Program-made: the position numbers and the translations under genes
The notes under the pieces: model-generated
Databases searched by the model: none
Seen by the model: the letters and a program-made list of their open reading frames with translations, nothing else
What the model was told of the DNA's origin: nothing
Shown here: positions 9,427-18,083 of the stretch, piece after piece
Position numbering within the stretch: position 1 is the first letter of the stretch
Layout of the letters: every line of letters starts with the position of its first letter
Source of the DNA: WHSW01 sp963742205
GTDB lineage: Bacteria; Actinomycetota; Thermoleophilia; Solirubrobacterales; 70-9
DNA: 64,000 nucleotides
NCBI GenBank assembly: GCA_963742205.1
Contig: CAVUKZ010000006.1
Coordinates: forward strand, 310,001 to 374,000
Direction of reading: 5' to 3'

Positions 9427-10484
9427 GCCGACCGCGCGGCGCGCTGGGCGAGCGGTCGCCCGTACTTCCAGCTCGCGAGGCTGGCGAATCCGGCCGGGGT
9501 GCGCGAGAAGACCTGCACGCGCGTGAGGTCGTGAATCGCGTCGGTCCAGTCGAGCTTGTACGGGTCGGGCTGGCCGAGCAGCTCGTAGCGGCTCAGGCCC
9601 TGGGCGTAGGCGGCGACCAGCATCTCGCGCGTGAGCAGGGTCCCGGGCGCGAACGGGCGGGCCTCGGGCTCAAAGCCGACCTTGAGGCCGTAGAGGACGC
9701 CCCCCTGGACGAGGCAGTAGGCGAAGGCCAGCGCCCGGCCATCGAGGCGCAGGAACCAGATCCGCAGCCAGCCGCGCGCGGCCGCCCACCGCGCGAGCTC
9801 CCCGTAGAAGCTCTCGGTCGCGGGCTGTGACGCGATGGCCGTGCCGCCCTCGCCCTTCCACCCGGAGGCCTCGATCGCGTAGGCCTCGGCGAGCAGCTCG
9901 TCGAGCCGCTCCGAGCCGTCGACCAGCTCGATCGTGACCTCCCCCCGCTCCTCGAGCCGTCGCCAGCGGCGCCGGATGTTGGCGCGGCGCTTCTTCGAGA
10001 GCGCGGCTTCGAACTCCTCCCAGGACCCCTCGAGGTCGATGTATGGAGAACGGCGGACCACCCGCTCGAGCATCGGCGCCCGGCGGGCCTGCGCCGCGCT
10101 GCGCAGCGCGGCCTCGAGCGGATCGCCGGGCATCAGGAAGGAGAGGTCGACGCGAGGCGCCCGCGAGCTCAGCAAGTGCTCGGCCAACGCGGCGATCGCC
10201 GCGTCGTCCTCGGCGACCGCCCCGAACGCCGGCGTGTGCCAGTTCACCGGCGCGCTGAGGGCCCCCCGCTGCTCGGCGACGGGCAGCACCGCGGCGAGCC
10301 CCCCGCCGCGTCGCACGCACGCCGCCCGCAGCGGGCCGACGCCAAACGCGCGGCGGTAGGCGGCAAACCAGCCGGGTCGCACGAAGGGAGGTGCGTCGAG
10401 GCGCTCGGCAAGCGCCTCCCACTCGCCCTCCACCGATGGCTCGAGCGCGCGGGTCTCCACCGACGTCTCCTCGCTCGCGTGCAT
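9390..10484 (-). CDS. BioF2-like/FemAB-type acyltransferase 2
   Basis: This 364-residue protein is a second member of the same acyltransferase group. It keeps the ordered landmarks FVRPGWFAAYRRAFG (near 35), LSKKRRANIRRRWRRL (near 165) and YGLKVGFEPEARPFAPGTLL (near 268), then a C-terminal YELLGQPDPYK segment. The ATG at 10484 is chosen because upstream residues in the open frame are low-complexity arginine shadow. It lies 18 bases after the third paralogue and is probably co-transcribed with it. Its 3' end overlaps the convergent paralogue at 9426. Acyl donor and acceptor are not evident. Confidence 0.85.
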   Translation of the reverse strand: MHASEETSVETRALEPSVEGEWEALAERLDAPPFVRPGWFAAYRRAFGVGPLRAACVRRGGGLAAVLPVAEQRGALSAPVNWHTPAFGAVAEDDAAIAALAEHLLSSRAPRVDLSFLMPGDPLEAALRSAAQARRAPMLERVVRRSPYIDLEGSWEEFEAALSKKRRANIRRRWRRLEERGEVTIELVDGSERLDELLAEAYAIEASGWKGEGGTAIASQPATESFYGELARWAAARGWLRIWFLRLDGRALAFAYCLVQGGVLYGLKVGFEPEARPFAPGTLLTREMLVAAYAQGLSRYELLGQPDPYKLDWTDAIHDLTRVQVFSRTPAGFASLASWKYGRPLAQRAARSAQSLRERLRRER

Positions 10485-10501
10485 GCCGTTGGCGGCCGAG
10501 G

Positions 10502-11692
10502 CTATCGCCGGCGGCTGGTGGGGACGAGACGGCGGATTCGAGAGAGGACGTCGGGGTGGGCGCGGTCGCTGACGGAGTCCGGCAGCGCGTCGAACGCGCG
10601 GCGGGCGGCGAACTCGGCCGCGATCAGCGCCCCGGCAGGGCGCCACGAGCGGGTGAGGGTGACGGTCTCGGCCTCGCGCCGACAGGCGCAGAAACGGTCC
10701 TTGTAGGCCTCGGTGCCGAGCAGCATGTCGTATTCGGTCGCGCCCTCGGCGATCGCCCGCTCGATCACCCGCCCGTGCATGACCAGCCCGACGCTGAGCT
10801 TGCTCCACGCCGGGTCGAAGCCGGCCTGGTAGAAGGCGTAACGGCCGCCGATCAGCCAGCCGAAGAAGGCGGCGATCGGCTCGCCGTCGGCCTCCAGGAT
10901 CAGCAGCCGCAACCAGCCGCGCCCGAATGCCTCGCGGGCGAAATCGACGTGGAACGCGCGCGCCCCGTCGGCCTCGAGCGACGAATCGCCCCGACCGGCC
11001 CAGCGCGCGAGGTGCAGGCGATAGAACGTCTCGACGTCGGCGGAGAGCTCGGCGGCCGTGGCCGTCTGGCGGAGCTCGATCGTCGCCTGTCGCTCCAGCC
11101 GCCGGTCATAGCGCAACAACTGCTTGCGAAAGCTCGACGAACGGCCCTTCAGGTACTCGTCGTAGGTCAGGCCCTCCAGGGGGGCGTACGGGAGGCCGCC
11201 GGTGGGACGCGGGCGCCGCAGCAATCGCCTGCCCCGGCCGTCGGTGAACGCCGTCCTGGTCCAGGCGGCAGCGACGTCGACGTTCTCGAGCACAAAAGCG
11301 CCCCACGGCAGGCGGTGACGGTCCAGCTCGTCGATCGCGCTCTGGACGATCGCCGCATCGTGCCCCGGCTCGCAGGCCGGGTGCATCCAGTCGCCGTAAC
11401 GGCTGCCCGCAATCCGGGCGGTGCGCAGCGCCCCTCGGCGTGAGAGCGACACCGGCAGCAGTCCCAGCACCTCGCCGCTGGGGCCGCGGACCACCGCGAC
11501 CCGCGCGGAGGATTCCCGGCCGAACTGCCGGTTCCAGGCAGCGAACCACTCGGGCGAGACGAAGGCGTTCCCGCGGCGCTCGGCAAAGCGGCGCCAGACG
11601 TCGCCGTGTCGATCGAGGGCGTCAGCCGCCTCGAGCAACTCCGTCCCGCCTTCCGTTGCGCGGTACTCGAGCTTGGGCTCAGCCACGATCAT
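10502..11692 (-). CDS. BioF2-like/FemAB-type acyltransferase 3
   Basis: This 396-residue protein is the third paralogue. It shows FVSPEWFAAWNRQFG (near 44), GRSSSFRKQLLRYDRRL (near 185), YAFYQAGFDPAWSKLSVG (near 288) and YDMLLGTEAYKDRF (near 325), the conserved tail in which homologues describe position on a polymer. The ATG at 11692 follows an AT-richer stretch (GATCGTTAAC). It heads a two-gene unit with the paralogue downstream. CelD-like proteins are linked to exopolysaccharide modification; the exact role here is open. Confidence 0.86.
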   Translation of the reverse strand: MIVAEPKLEYRATEGGTELLEAADALDRHGDVWRRFAERRGNAFVSPEWFAAWNRQFGRESSARVAVVRGPSGEVLGLLPVSLSRRGALRTARIAGSRYGDWMHPACEPGHDAAIVQSAIDELDRHRLPWGAFVLENVDVAAAWTRTAFTDGRGRRLLRRPRPTGGLPYAPLEGLTYDEYLKGRSSSFRKQLLRYDRRLERQATIELRQTATAAELSADVETFYRLHLARWAGRGDSSLEADGARAFHVDFAREAFGRGWLRLLILEADGEPIAAFFGWLIGGRYAFYQAGFDPAWSKLSVGLVMHGRVIERAIAEGATEYDMLLGTEAYKDRFCACRREAETVTLTRSWRPAGALIAAEFAARRAFDALPDSVSDRAHPDVLSRIRRLVPTSRRR

Positions 11693-11731
11693 GCTCAGCT
11701 TCCCATTGATCGGCCGGTGCGGGAAGGATCG

Positions 11732-12349
11732 TTAACCCGGGGAACCTCGAGGCGGCCTGCTGCGCACGGTCTCGATCACTCGCCGGCCGATGCGCGCGCT
11801 GTGACGAGCCGCGCGTTTCGCGTTCGCGGCGAGCACCGCGGTGATCGTCACCAGGTCGTCGCGACGCAGCGCGATCACCGAGACACGCTGATCGATGCCG
11901 CCCGACGACCGGGCCGTGCCCGAGGCCTCGACCGCCTCGTATCGGTGCTTGAAGGGTCGGGTCCCCCGGATCCGCGGCGGGTGGTTGAAGCCCCGCAGGG
12001 CCTTCGCCGTGCTCCTCGCGTAATCGGCGATCGGTGTCTCGAGTCCCGCGCGACTGCGGTCGGACACGATCGAGATCGCGACCAGGCGGTCGAACGAGCG
12101 GATCAGGGTCGACCTGCCGCGGGTGTTCGGGTTCCACCCCCGCGGCAGGAGCAGGGCGAATCCGCCACGGTCGTTGACATAGCGCTTCCACTCGTGCGGG
12201 CGGTTGGGGAGCTGGTCGCGAGTCTCCTTCGGCGGCGGCCCGGGGGGCTTGGTCGTGGTGGTGGTCGAGCTCTCGGTCGAGTCGCCGCCTCCGCAGGCGG
12301 CGAGCGCAATGGTTGCTGTGCAGAGGGCGAGGGTCGCGATCCGGGGCAT
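11732..12349 (-). CDS. Lipoprotein of unknown function
   Basis: The 205-residue product begins with a lipoprotein signal (LCTATIALAAC), with the lipobox Cys at residue 19. A Ser/Thr linker with TTTTT and a proline stretch follows. The rest is a single alpha/beta domain (FALLLPRGWNPNT, then a C-terminal VITAVLAANAKRAARHSARI helix) similar in layout to small PsbP/DUF1795-like lipoproteins. The ATG overlaps the TGA of the next gene upstream (ATGA), so lipoprotein, coiled-coil protein and cyclase form one translational unit. The function is not recognised. Confidence 0.75.
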   Translation of the reverse strand: MPRIATLALCTATIALAACGGGDSTESSTTTTTKPPGPPPKETRDQLPNRPHEWKRYVNDRGGFALLLPRGWNPNTRGRSTLIRSFDRLVAISIVSDRSRAGLETPIADYARSTAKALRGFNHPPRIRGTRPFKHRYEAVEASGTARSSGGIDQRVSVIALRRDDLVTITAVLAANAKRAARHSARIGRRVIETVRSRPPRGSPG

Positions 12350-12720
12350 CAGCCCTCGGCGCGGCCTCGCCTGCGGTCGCCCAGCCGACGCAGGGGGTGG
12401 GCGACCCGCGTGACGTCCTCGAGGTGGGGCTCGAGCCGTTCGATCCCGTCTCGGAGCTCGCCGACGTCGCCCCCCATGCCGTCGACGGCGGAGCGCATCC
12501 GCTTGACCTCGTCGTCGAGGGAGTCGACCTTCGCCTGGATCCCGTGCAGGCTCGACAGCAGCTGCGGAAGCACCGCCATGCCCTCGGCGATCGTCCGCAA
12601 ATCGTTGAGGGCGCCCCCGAGGAGGCGCGGGATCGTCATCAGGTCGGGCGTGCGCAGCGCGACAGCGCGCTCGTCGCCGACCGCCCGCTCGGCGTCGGGG
12701 GTCTCGGGACCGGCGGTCAT
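12349..12720 (-). CDS. Hypothetical coiled-coil protein
   Basis: This 123-residue protein is unrecognised. Residues 45-100 form a heptad pattern (LSSLHGIQAKVDSLDDEVKR and a later VGELRDGIERLEPHLEDV) typical of a coiled coil, followed by an arginine-rich C-terminus. There is no membrane segment or signal peptide. It sits between the cyclase and the lipoprotein with ATGA overlaps on both sides, which suggests a structural or adaptor part in the same process. The coiled coil is seen in sequence; the role is inference. Confidence 0.7.
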   Translation of the reverse strand: MTAGPETPDAERAVGDERAVALRTPDLMTIPRLLGGALNDLRTIAEGMAVLPQLLSSLHGIQAKVDSLDDEVKRMRSAVDGMGGDVGELRDGIERLEPHLEDVTRVAHPLRRLGDRRRGRAEG

Positions 12721-13499
12721 CCCGGCTTCACCGAATAAGCGGTGACCCCGCTCGGAACCCCCTTGGCCTTGAAGCGCAGCTTCCTGCGGGCCGAGAGCCG
12801 GTCGCCGTCGAGCGCGTCGAGCGCATCGCCGGAGACCAGCACCTCATCGCCGCCGGCACCGTCGGCGATCCTGGCGGCGACGTTCACGTCGACGCCGAGG
12901 TAATCGCCCGCGAGCCGGCGCGGCGTCCCGACATGCATCCCGGCGCGCATGCGTGGACGGTACCCGGCGACCTCGACGTCTTCGAGCCGCCCGCGAGCCT
13001 CGAAGATCGCGGCGAGGGCGGCGTCGGGATCGTTGAAGACCGCCATCATCCCGTCGCCCAGCCGCTTTACGACCTCACCGCGGTGGTCCTCCACCGGCGG
13101 CTCGATCGCCCCGGCGACGGCGCGCAGGAGCTCGAGCGAGATGTCGTCGCCGGCCTCCACCGCCCAGTCCGAGAAGCCGACCAGGTCCGTGAACACGATC
13201 GCCAGCCGCTCGTCGCCGGGCTTCTCGTCGGCCCCGTCGGTCACGGCCTCCCATACCTGAAGCGCGGAGAGGCCCGCCTGCTTGAGGATCCCGGGGCGCT
13301 CCGCTGCCGCCTCGCCGAGCCGCCGCGCGACGACGGCGCGAGCATCCGAGCCCGTGGTCGAGAGCGGGTCTCCGTACCTGCTGTCGCCCGGGAGCAGTTC
13401 GCGTGCGATCTCCATCGCCCTCATCAGCCGCGGCGCGATCACCGCGCGCAGCGCCGTACTGTCTGAGTCGCCGCTTTCGGGCATCCGCTCGGGCGCCAT
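12717..13499 (-). CDS. Class III adenylate/guanylate cyclase
   Basis: This 260-residue protein ends in a class III nucleotide cyclase domain (about residues 100-255). The metal-binding Asp residues are in VFTDLVGFS and KRLGDGMMAVF, the latter also holding the KxxGD lysine. The transition-state Asn and Arg are in GVDVNVAARI. All catalytic residues are present, so activity is likely. The N-terminal 90 residues are helical with no membrane segment, so the enzyme is soluble. It opens the cyclase-coiled-coil-lipoprotein unit. Its start is divergent from the decarboxylase operon, and the palindrome at 13518-13543 lies between them. Confidence 0.85.
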   Translation of the reverse strand: MAPERMPESGDSDSTALRAVIAPRLMRAMEIARELLPGDSRYGDPLSTTGSDARAVVARRLGEAAAERPGILKQAGLSALQVWEAVTDGADEKPGDERLAIVFTDLVGFSDWAVEAGDDISLELLRAVAGAIEPPVEDHRGEVVKRLGDGMMAVFNDPDAALAAIFEARGRLEDVEVAGYRPRMRAGMHVGTPRRLAGDYLGVDVNVAARIADGAGGDEVLVSGDALDALDGDRLSARRKLRFKAKGVPSGVTAYSVKPG

Positions 13500-13517
13500 T
13501 ACACCACCAACTCCCCA

Positions 13518-13543
13518 ACCGTTACATCACTCAATGTAACGGT
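13518..13543. promoter_or_regulatory. 26-bp inverted repeat, probable operator
   Basis: ACCGTTACAT and ATGTAACGGT form a perfect 10-bp inverted repeat separated by six bases. The element is AT-rich for this genome and lies in the 69-bp gap between the divergent cyclase (start 13499) and decarboxylase (start 13569). A TATAGA hexamer follows at 13552, placing a + strand transcription start close to the GTG. The GTTAC/GTAAC core resembles operators of TetR- and GntR-type repressors. No regulator gene is adjacent, so the protein that binds is unknown. Confidence 0.7.
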
Positions 13544-13568
13544 CTGCCCGGTATAGAGTCCCGGCCCC

Positions 13569-15168
13569 GTGAGCAGCGTCCGCGAAGCCTCCTACGACGT
13601 CTTCCGGGCCCACGGGATGACGACGATGTTCGGCAACCCGGGGTCGACGGAGCTGCCGATGCTGAAGGACTTCCCCGACGACTTCACGTACGTCCTCGGG
13701 CTTCAGGAGGCGGTCGTGGTCGGGATGGCCGACGGCTACGCGCAGGCGAAGGGCGGTCCCACGCTCGTCAACCTGCACACGGCGCCCGGCGTCGGCAACG
13801 CGATGGGAGCGATCTTCAACGCCCAGGCCAACCACTCGCCGCTGGTGATCACCGCCGGGCAGCAGGCGCGCTCCCTGGTCACGGTGCAGGCGAACCTGAC
13901 CAACCGCGACGCCACCCGGATGCCGCACCCCCTGGTGAAGTGGAGCTACGAGCCGGCGCGGCCCGAGGACGTGCCGCTGTCGCTCGGCCGGGCCGCCCAC
14001 CTCGCGAAGCTGCCGCCGCGCGGCCCGACGTTCGTCTCGATCCCGATGGACGACTGGGACGCCGAGGTCGACGACGCCTACGCCCGGGCCGCGATCGACC
14101 GCCGCACGACCGGTCGGGCCGCCGCCGCGCCGGAGACGGTGGCGGACCTCGCGCGACGGCTGGACGCGGCGAGCAACCCCGTACTGGTCGCCGGGCCGGA
14201 CGTCGACGCCAGCGGCGGCTGGGAGGCGGCGGTGACGCTTGCCGAGCGCCAGCGGCTGCCGGTGTTTGCGATCCCGGCGCCCGGCGGCGGGCGGCTCGGC
14301 TTCCCGGAAGGGCCACCCCAACTTTCGCGGCGTGCTGCCCCCGGCGATCGGACCGGTGGCCGAGACGCTCGCGGGACACGACCTGATCCTCGTCATCGGC
14401 TCGTCGGTCTTCCCCTACTACCCCAACATCCCCGGCCCGCTGCTCCCCGAGGGGGCCGAGCTGGTGGCGATCACCTCCGACCCCGACGAGGCCGCGCGCG
14501 CGCCGATGGGCGAGGCGATCGTGGCCGACGTGCGGCTCACGCTCGAGCGCCTGCTGGAGGAGGTCGGCGATTCCGACCGCGACCCGGGCGAATCGCTGCC
14601 CGAGCCGACGGCCGGCCCGGAGCAGGACCCAATCACCGGCACGGCGGCGATGAACGCGCTCGCCGCCGCCTTCCCGGAGGACGGCATCGTCGTCCTCGAG
14701 GCCCCGTCGTCGACCCTGGCGCTGCGCAACCAGCTCCGTCTCTCGCGGCCCGGGAGCTACTACTTCGGCGCCGGCGGCGGGCTCGGGTTCGGGCTCGCCG
14801 CGGCGGTCGGGGTGCAGCTCGCCGAGCCGGAGCGGCCGGTGGTCTGCGTGGTCGGCGAGGGCTCGGTGCAGTACGCGGTCACGGCGTTTTGGAGCGCGGT
14901 CGCCTACCAGGCGCCGGTGACCTTCCTCGTGCTGCGCAACAGCGAGTACGCGATCCTCAAGTGGTTCGCGGACATCGAGGGTGTCAGCGGGGCACCGGGG
15001 CTCGACCTGCCGGCGCTCGACACCGCGGCGGTCGCGGGTTCGTACGGGGTGGCGGCGCGCCGGGTCGAGGGCGCCGCGGCGCTGCGCGAGGCGCTGGGCG
15101 AGGCGATCGGCTCTGGGCGGCCCGAGCTGGTCGAGGTCGGGGTCGCCCCCGGGATGTGGCTCTTCTAG
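13569..15168 (+). CDS. mdlC: ThDP-dependent decarboxylase, benzoylformate decarboxylase-like (frame broken)
   Basis: This thiamine-diphosphate enzyme would decarboxylate a 2-oxo acid such as benzoylformate. The N-terminal domain has GNPGSTELPML, the cofactor Glu in LQEAVVVGMADGYAQ and the active-site-type His in NLHTAPGVGNAMGA. An extra G at 14310-14312 breaks the frame; the rest continues GHPNFRGVLPPAIG to WLF. The corrected length of about 532 residues is normal. The cofactor motif reads GEGSVQY with Glu for Asp, and the position of the second catalytic His of the Pseudomonas enzyme is Tyr (VFPYYPN), so the substrate may differ. It is first in an operon with a D-2-hydroxyacid dehydrogenase. 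Confidence 0.85.
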
Positions 15169-18083
15169 AGCCGAAGACCGAGCGGCTCGCCCCGGAGTCG
15201 ACCGCCGCGAGCCCGGACGCGGCCCCGGCCTGGGTCGCGACCGGCACGCCGGAGCCCCTCCGCGGCGACCTGATCGAGCTCCTCGGCGCGGACCGGGTGC
15301 TGACCCGGGCCTCCGACATCGTCCGCTACGCGTCCGACGCGAGTCCCTACCGCCTGTTTCCCAAGGCGATCGTGATGGCTCATGACGCGGCCGACGTGAG
15401 CAAGGTGATCGCCTACGGCCGCCGCACCTCGACGCCGGTCGTCTTCCGCGCCGGTGGCACCAGCCTCAACGGGCAGGGCCAGACCGACGGCATCCTGATC
15501 GATGTCCGGCGCCACTTCCGCGGCGTCGCGGTGGAGGACGACGGGACTCGCGTCCGGGTGAAGCCCGGAACGCTGCTGGGTGACGCGAACCGGGTGCTCG
15601 CCCCGTACGGCCACAAGCTCGGTCCCGACCCGGCGTCGACCGACATCGCCTGCGTCGGCGGGGTGCTCGCGAACAACTCGGGTGGCATGCGCTGCGGGGT
15701 CACCTACGACTCGTACGAGACGGTGCGCGAGCTCAGCTTCGTCCTCCCGTCCGGGACGGCGATCGACACCGCCGGCGCGGGCGCCGAGCAGCGCTTCGCG
15801 GAGGCCGAGCCGGAGCTCGCCGCCGGCCTGCTGCAGATCCGCGACGAGATCCTGGCCGACGGGGAGCTGGTTGAGCGGATCCGGCGCAAGTACTCGATCA
15901 AGAACACCACCGGCTACCGGCTGTGCGCGTTCCTCGACGCCGAGACGCCGCTCGAGATCTTCCGCCGGTTGCTGATCGGCTCCGAGGGCACCCTGGGCTT
16001 CATCGCCGAGGCCGTGTTCGAGACCGTGCGCCAGCCGGCGAGGACCACCGTGGCGTGGTTGCACTTCCCAAGCGTCGATGCGGCGCTCGAGCCGGTCCAG
16101 GAGCTGGTCGGCGCCGGGGCGCGGGCCGTCGAGCTGATGGTTGCCCCGGCGCTGATCGTCGCCTCGTACAACATCCGCGGCACGCCGGAGAGCTGGCGCG
16201 AGCTGGACCCGTTCTCGGCCGCGCTCCTGGTCGAGTTCGGAGGTTGCAACGAGGGTGAGCTCGAGGCGGCGGAGGTGCGGGCGGCGGAGGTGCTCGCCGG
16301 TCGCGAGCTCATCCGCGAGCCCGAGTTTCACCGCGACGCCGAGACGATCGAGGTCTACTGGACGGTGCGCGAGGGCATGCACGGGCTGGTGGGCAAGATG
16401 CGCGCGCCGGGGACCGCGCTGATCGTCGAGGACGTCTGCGTGCCCCCGTCGCAGATGGCGGAGATGGCCAAGGACCTTCAGGGCCTGCTCACCGAGCACG
16501 GCTTCCTGCCGGGGGTGGCCGGGCACGCCTCGGCGGGGAACCTGCATTTCATGCTCACCCCGGACTTCGCCAAGCCCGAGGACCTGCGGCGCTACGACGA
16601 GTTCATGGAGGGCCTGATCGAGCTCGTGATCGATCGCTACGACGGCTCGCTCAAGGCCGAGCACGGGACGGGGGTCAACATGGCGCCGTTCGTCGAGCGC
16701 GAATGGGGTCCCAAGGCGACCGAGCTGATGCGCCGCATCAAGCGGCTGGCCGACCCGGACGGGGTGCTCGGCCCAGGGGTGCTGATCAACGACGACCCAG
16801 GCGTCCACCTGCGCAATCTGAAGACCACCCCGTCGATCGAGGCCGAGGTCGACACCTGCGTCGAGTGCGGGTTCTGCGAACCGGTCTGCCCGAGCCGGCA
16901 CCTCACCACCACGCCCCGCCAGCGCATCGTCCTGCGCCGCGAGATGGCCCGCCAGGCGCCGGGGTCGCCGGTGCTCGAGGCGCTTCTGGACGAGTTCGAA
17001 TACGACGCGATCCAGACCTGCGCCGCCGACAGCGCCTGCCTGCTCGCCTGTCCGGTGGGCATCGACACCGGCAAGTTCGTCAAGGAGCTGCGCGCCACCC
17101 AGCACAGCGATCGCGCGCAGCAGCTCGCGCTGCGCCTCGCGGGCCGCTGGGACGCCGCCGAGCGCGCCGCGCGCGCAAGCCTCGGCGCCGCCAGCCGCGG
17201 CCGGGTAGCGCGGGCGGCCGTGCGCGGCGCGACCCGGGTCACGCGCTCGGCGCTGAGCTCCGAGCTGCTGCCCGAGTGGCCGCGCAACATGCCCTACCCG
17301 GCGCCGGCGACGCTGCCCGAGACCAGCCGCCAGACGGCCGCCGCCGTCTACATGCCGGCCTGCGTCAACCGGATCTTCGGCCGGGCGCGGGGGCCGGGCG
17401 CCGACCGCAAGAGCCTCGCCGAGGCACTGGTCGCCGTGTCCGAGCGGGCCGGTCTGCCGCTCTGGATCCCGCCCGACGTCGGCGGGCACTGCTGCGCGAC
17501 GCCCTGGACGTCGAAGGGGTACGAGCGGGGGGCCCGGCGGATGGCCAACCACACGATCGACGCCCTGTGGCGGTGGAGCGAGGGCGGCGAGCTCCCGGTG
17601 GTCTGCGACGCGAGCTCGTGCACTCTCGGGCTCACCGACGACGCCGTCGGGCTGCTCAGCGAGATCAACGCCGAGCGCCACGCCCGGATGGAGATCCTCG
17701 ACTCGATCGCGTGGGTGAGCGGTCGGCTGCTGCCGCGGCTGCGCGTGGAGCGCAAGCTCGCCGCGGTGACGGTGCACCCGCCGTGCGCGAGCCGCCACCT
17801 GGAGCTCGACGGTTCCCTCGCGTCAATCGCGGCCGTGCTCGCGGACGATGTCACCGTGCCGATCGCTTCCACCTGCTGCGGGTTCGCCGGCGACCGCGGG
17901 ATGCTGCACCCCGAGCTCCCGCAGGCGGCGATCGCCGACGAGGCGGCGGAGATCGCCGGGCAGGACTTCGATGCCCACATGTGCTCCAATCGGACCTGTG
18001 AGATCGGACTCCAGCAGGGCACCGGGCGGCCGTACGAGTCGTTCGTGTTCGCGCTCGAGGAGCTGACGGCGGCGGCCGGATGA
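15156..18083 (+). CDS. FAD/4Fe-4S D-2-hydroxyacid (D-lactate-type) dehydrogenase
   Basis: This large flavoprotein of about 975 residues oxidises a D-2-hydroxyacid and passes electrons through Fe-S clusters. Domains in order are FAD_binding_4 with FRAGGTSLNGQGQTDG near 95 and GVLANNSGGMRCG near 170, the FAD-oxidase C domain ending EHGTGVNMAP near 508, two 4Fe-4S motifs (CVECGFCEPVCP and CAADSACLLACP), and CCG-type cysteine clusters (GGHCCATPW, HPPCASRHL, STCCGFAGDRG). The GTG at 15156 overlaps the decarboxylase end by 13 bases; the open frame upstream of it is only an artefact of the break in that gene. Its stop overlaps the next ATG. Confidence 0.88.
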   Translation: MALLEPKTERLAPESTAASPDAAPAWVATGTPEPLRGDLIELLGADRVLTRASDIVRYASDASPYRLFPKAIVMAHDAADVSKVIAYGRRTSTPVVFRAGGTSLNGQGQTDGILIDVRRHFRGVAVEDDGTRVRVKPGTLLGDANRVLAPYGHKLGPDPASTDIACVGGVLANNSGGMRCGVTYDSYETVRELSFVLPSGTAIDTAGAGAEQRFAEAEPELAAGLLQIRDEILADGELVERIRRKYSIKNTTGYRLCAFLDAETPLEIFRRLLIGSEGTLGFIAEAVFETVRQPARTTVAWLHFPSVDAALEPVQELVGAGARAVELMVAPALIVASYNIRGTPESWRELDPFSAALLVEFGGCNEGELEAAEVRAAEVLAGRELIREPEFHRDAETIEVYWTVREGMHGLVGKMRAPGTALIVEDVCVPPSQMAEMAKDLQGLLTEHGFLPGVAGHASAGNLHFMLTPDFAKPEDLRRYDEFMEGLIELVIDRYDGSLKAEHGTGVNMAPFVEREWGPKATELMRRIKRLADPDGVLGPGVLINDDPGVHLRNLKTTPSIEAEVDTCVECGFCEPVCPSRHLTTTPRQRIVLRREMARQAPGSPVLEALLDEFEYDAIQTCAADSACLLACPVGIDTGKFVKELRATQHSDRAQQLALRLAGRWDAAERAARASLGAASRGRVARAAVRGATRVTRSALSSELLPEWPRNMPYPAPATLPETSRQTAAAVYMPACVNRIFGRARGPGADRKSLAEALVAVSERAGLPLWIPPDVGGHCCATPWTSKGYERGARRMANHTIDALWRWSEGGELPVVCDASSCTLGLTDDAVGLLSEINAERHARMEILDSIAWVSGRLLPRLRVERKLAAVTVHPPCASRHLELDGSLASIAAVLADDVTVPIASTCCGFAGDRGMLHPELPQAAIADEAAEIAGQDFDAHMCSNRTCEIGLQQGTGRPYESFVFALEELTAAAG

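Noticed and set aside
13569..18083. A single 1504-residue open frame joining decarboxylase and dehydrogenase
   Set aside because: The real decarboxylase C-terminus is in another frame with its own stop at 15168. The fusion arises from one extra G at 14311 and the absence of stops in high-GC shadow sequence.
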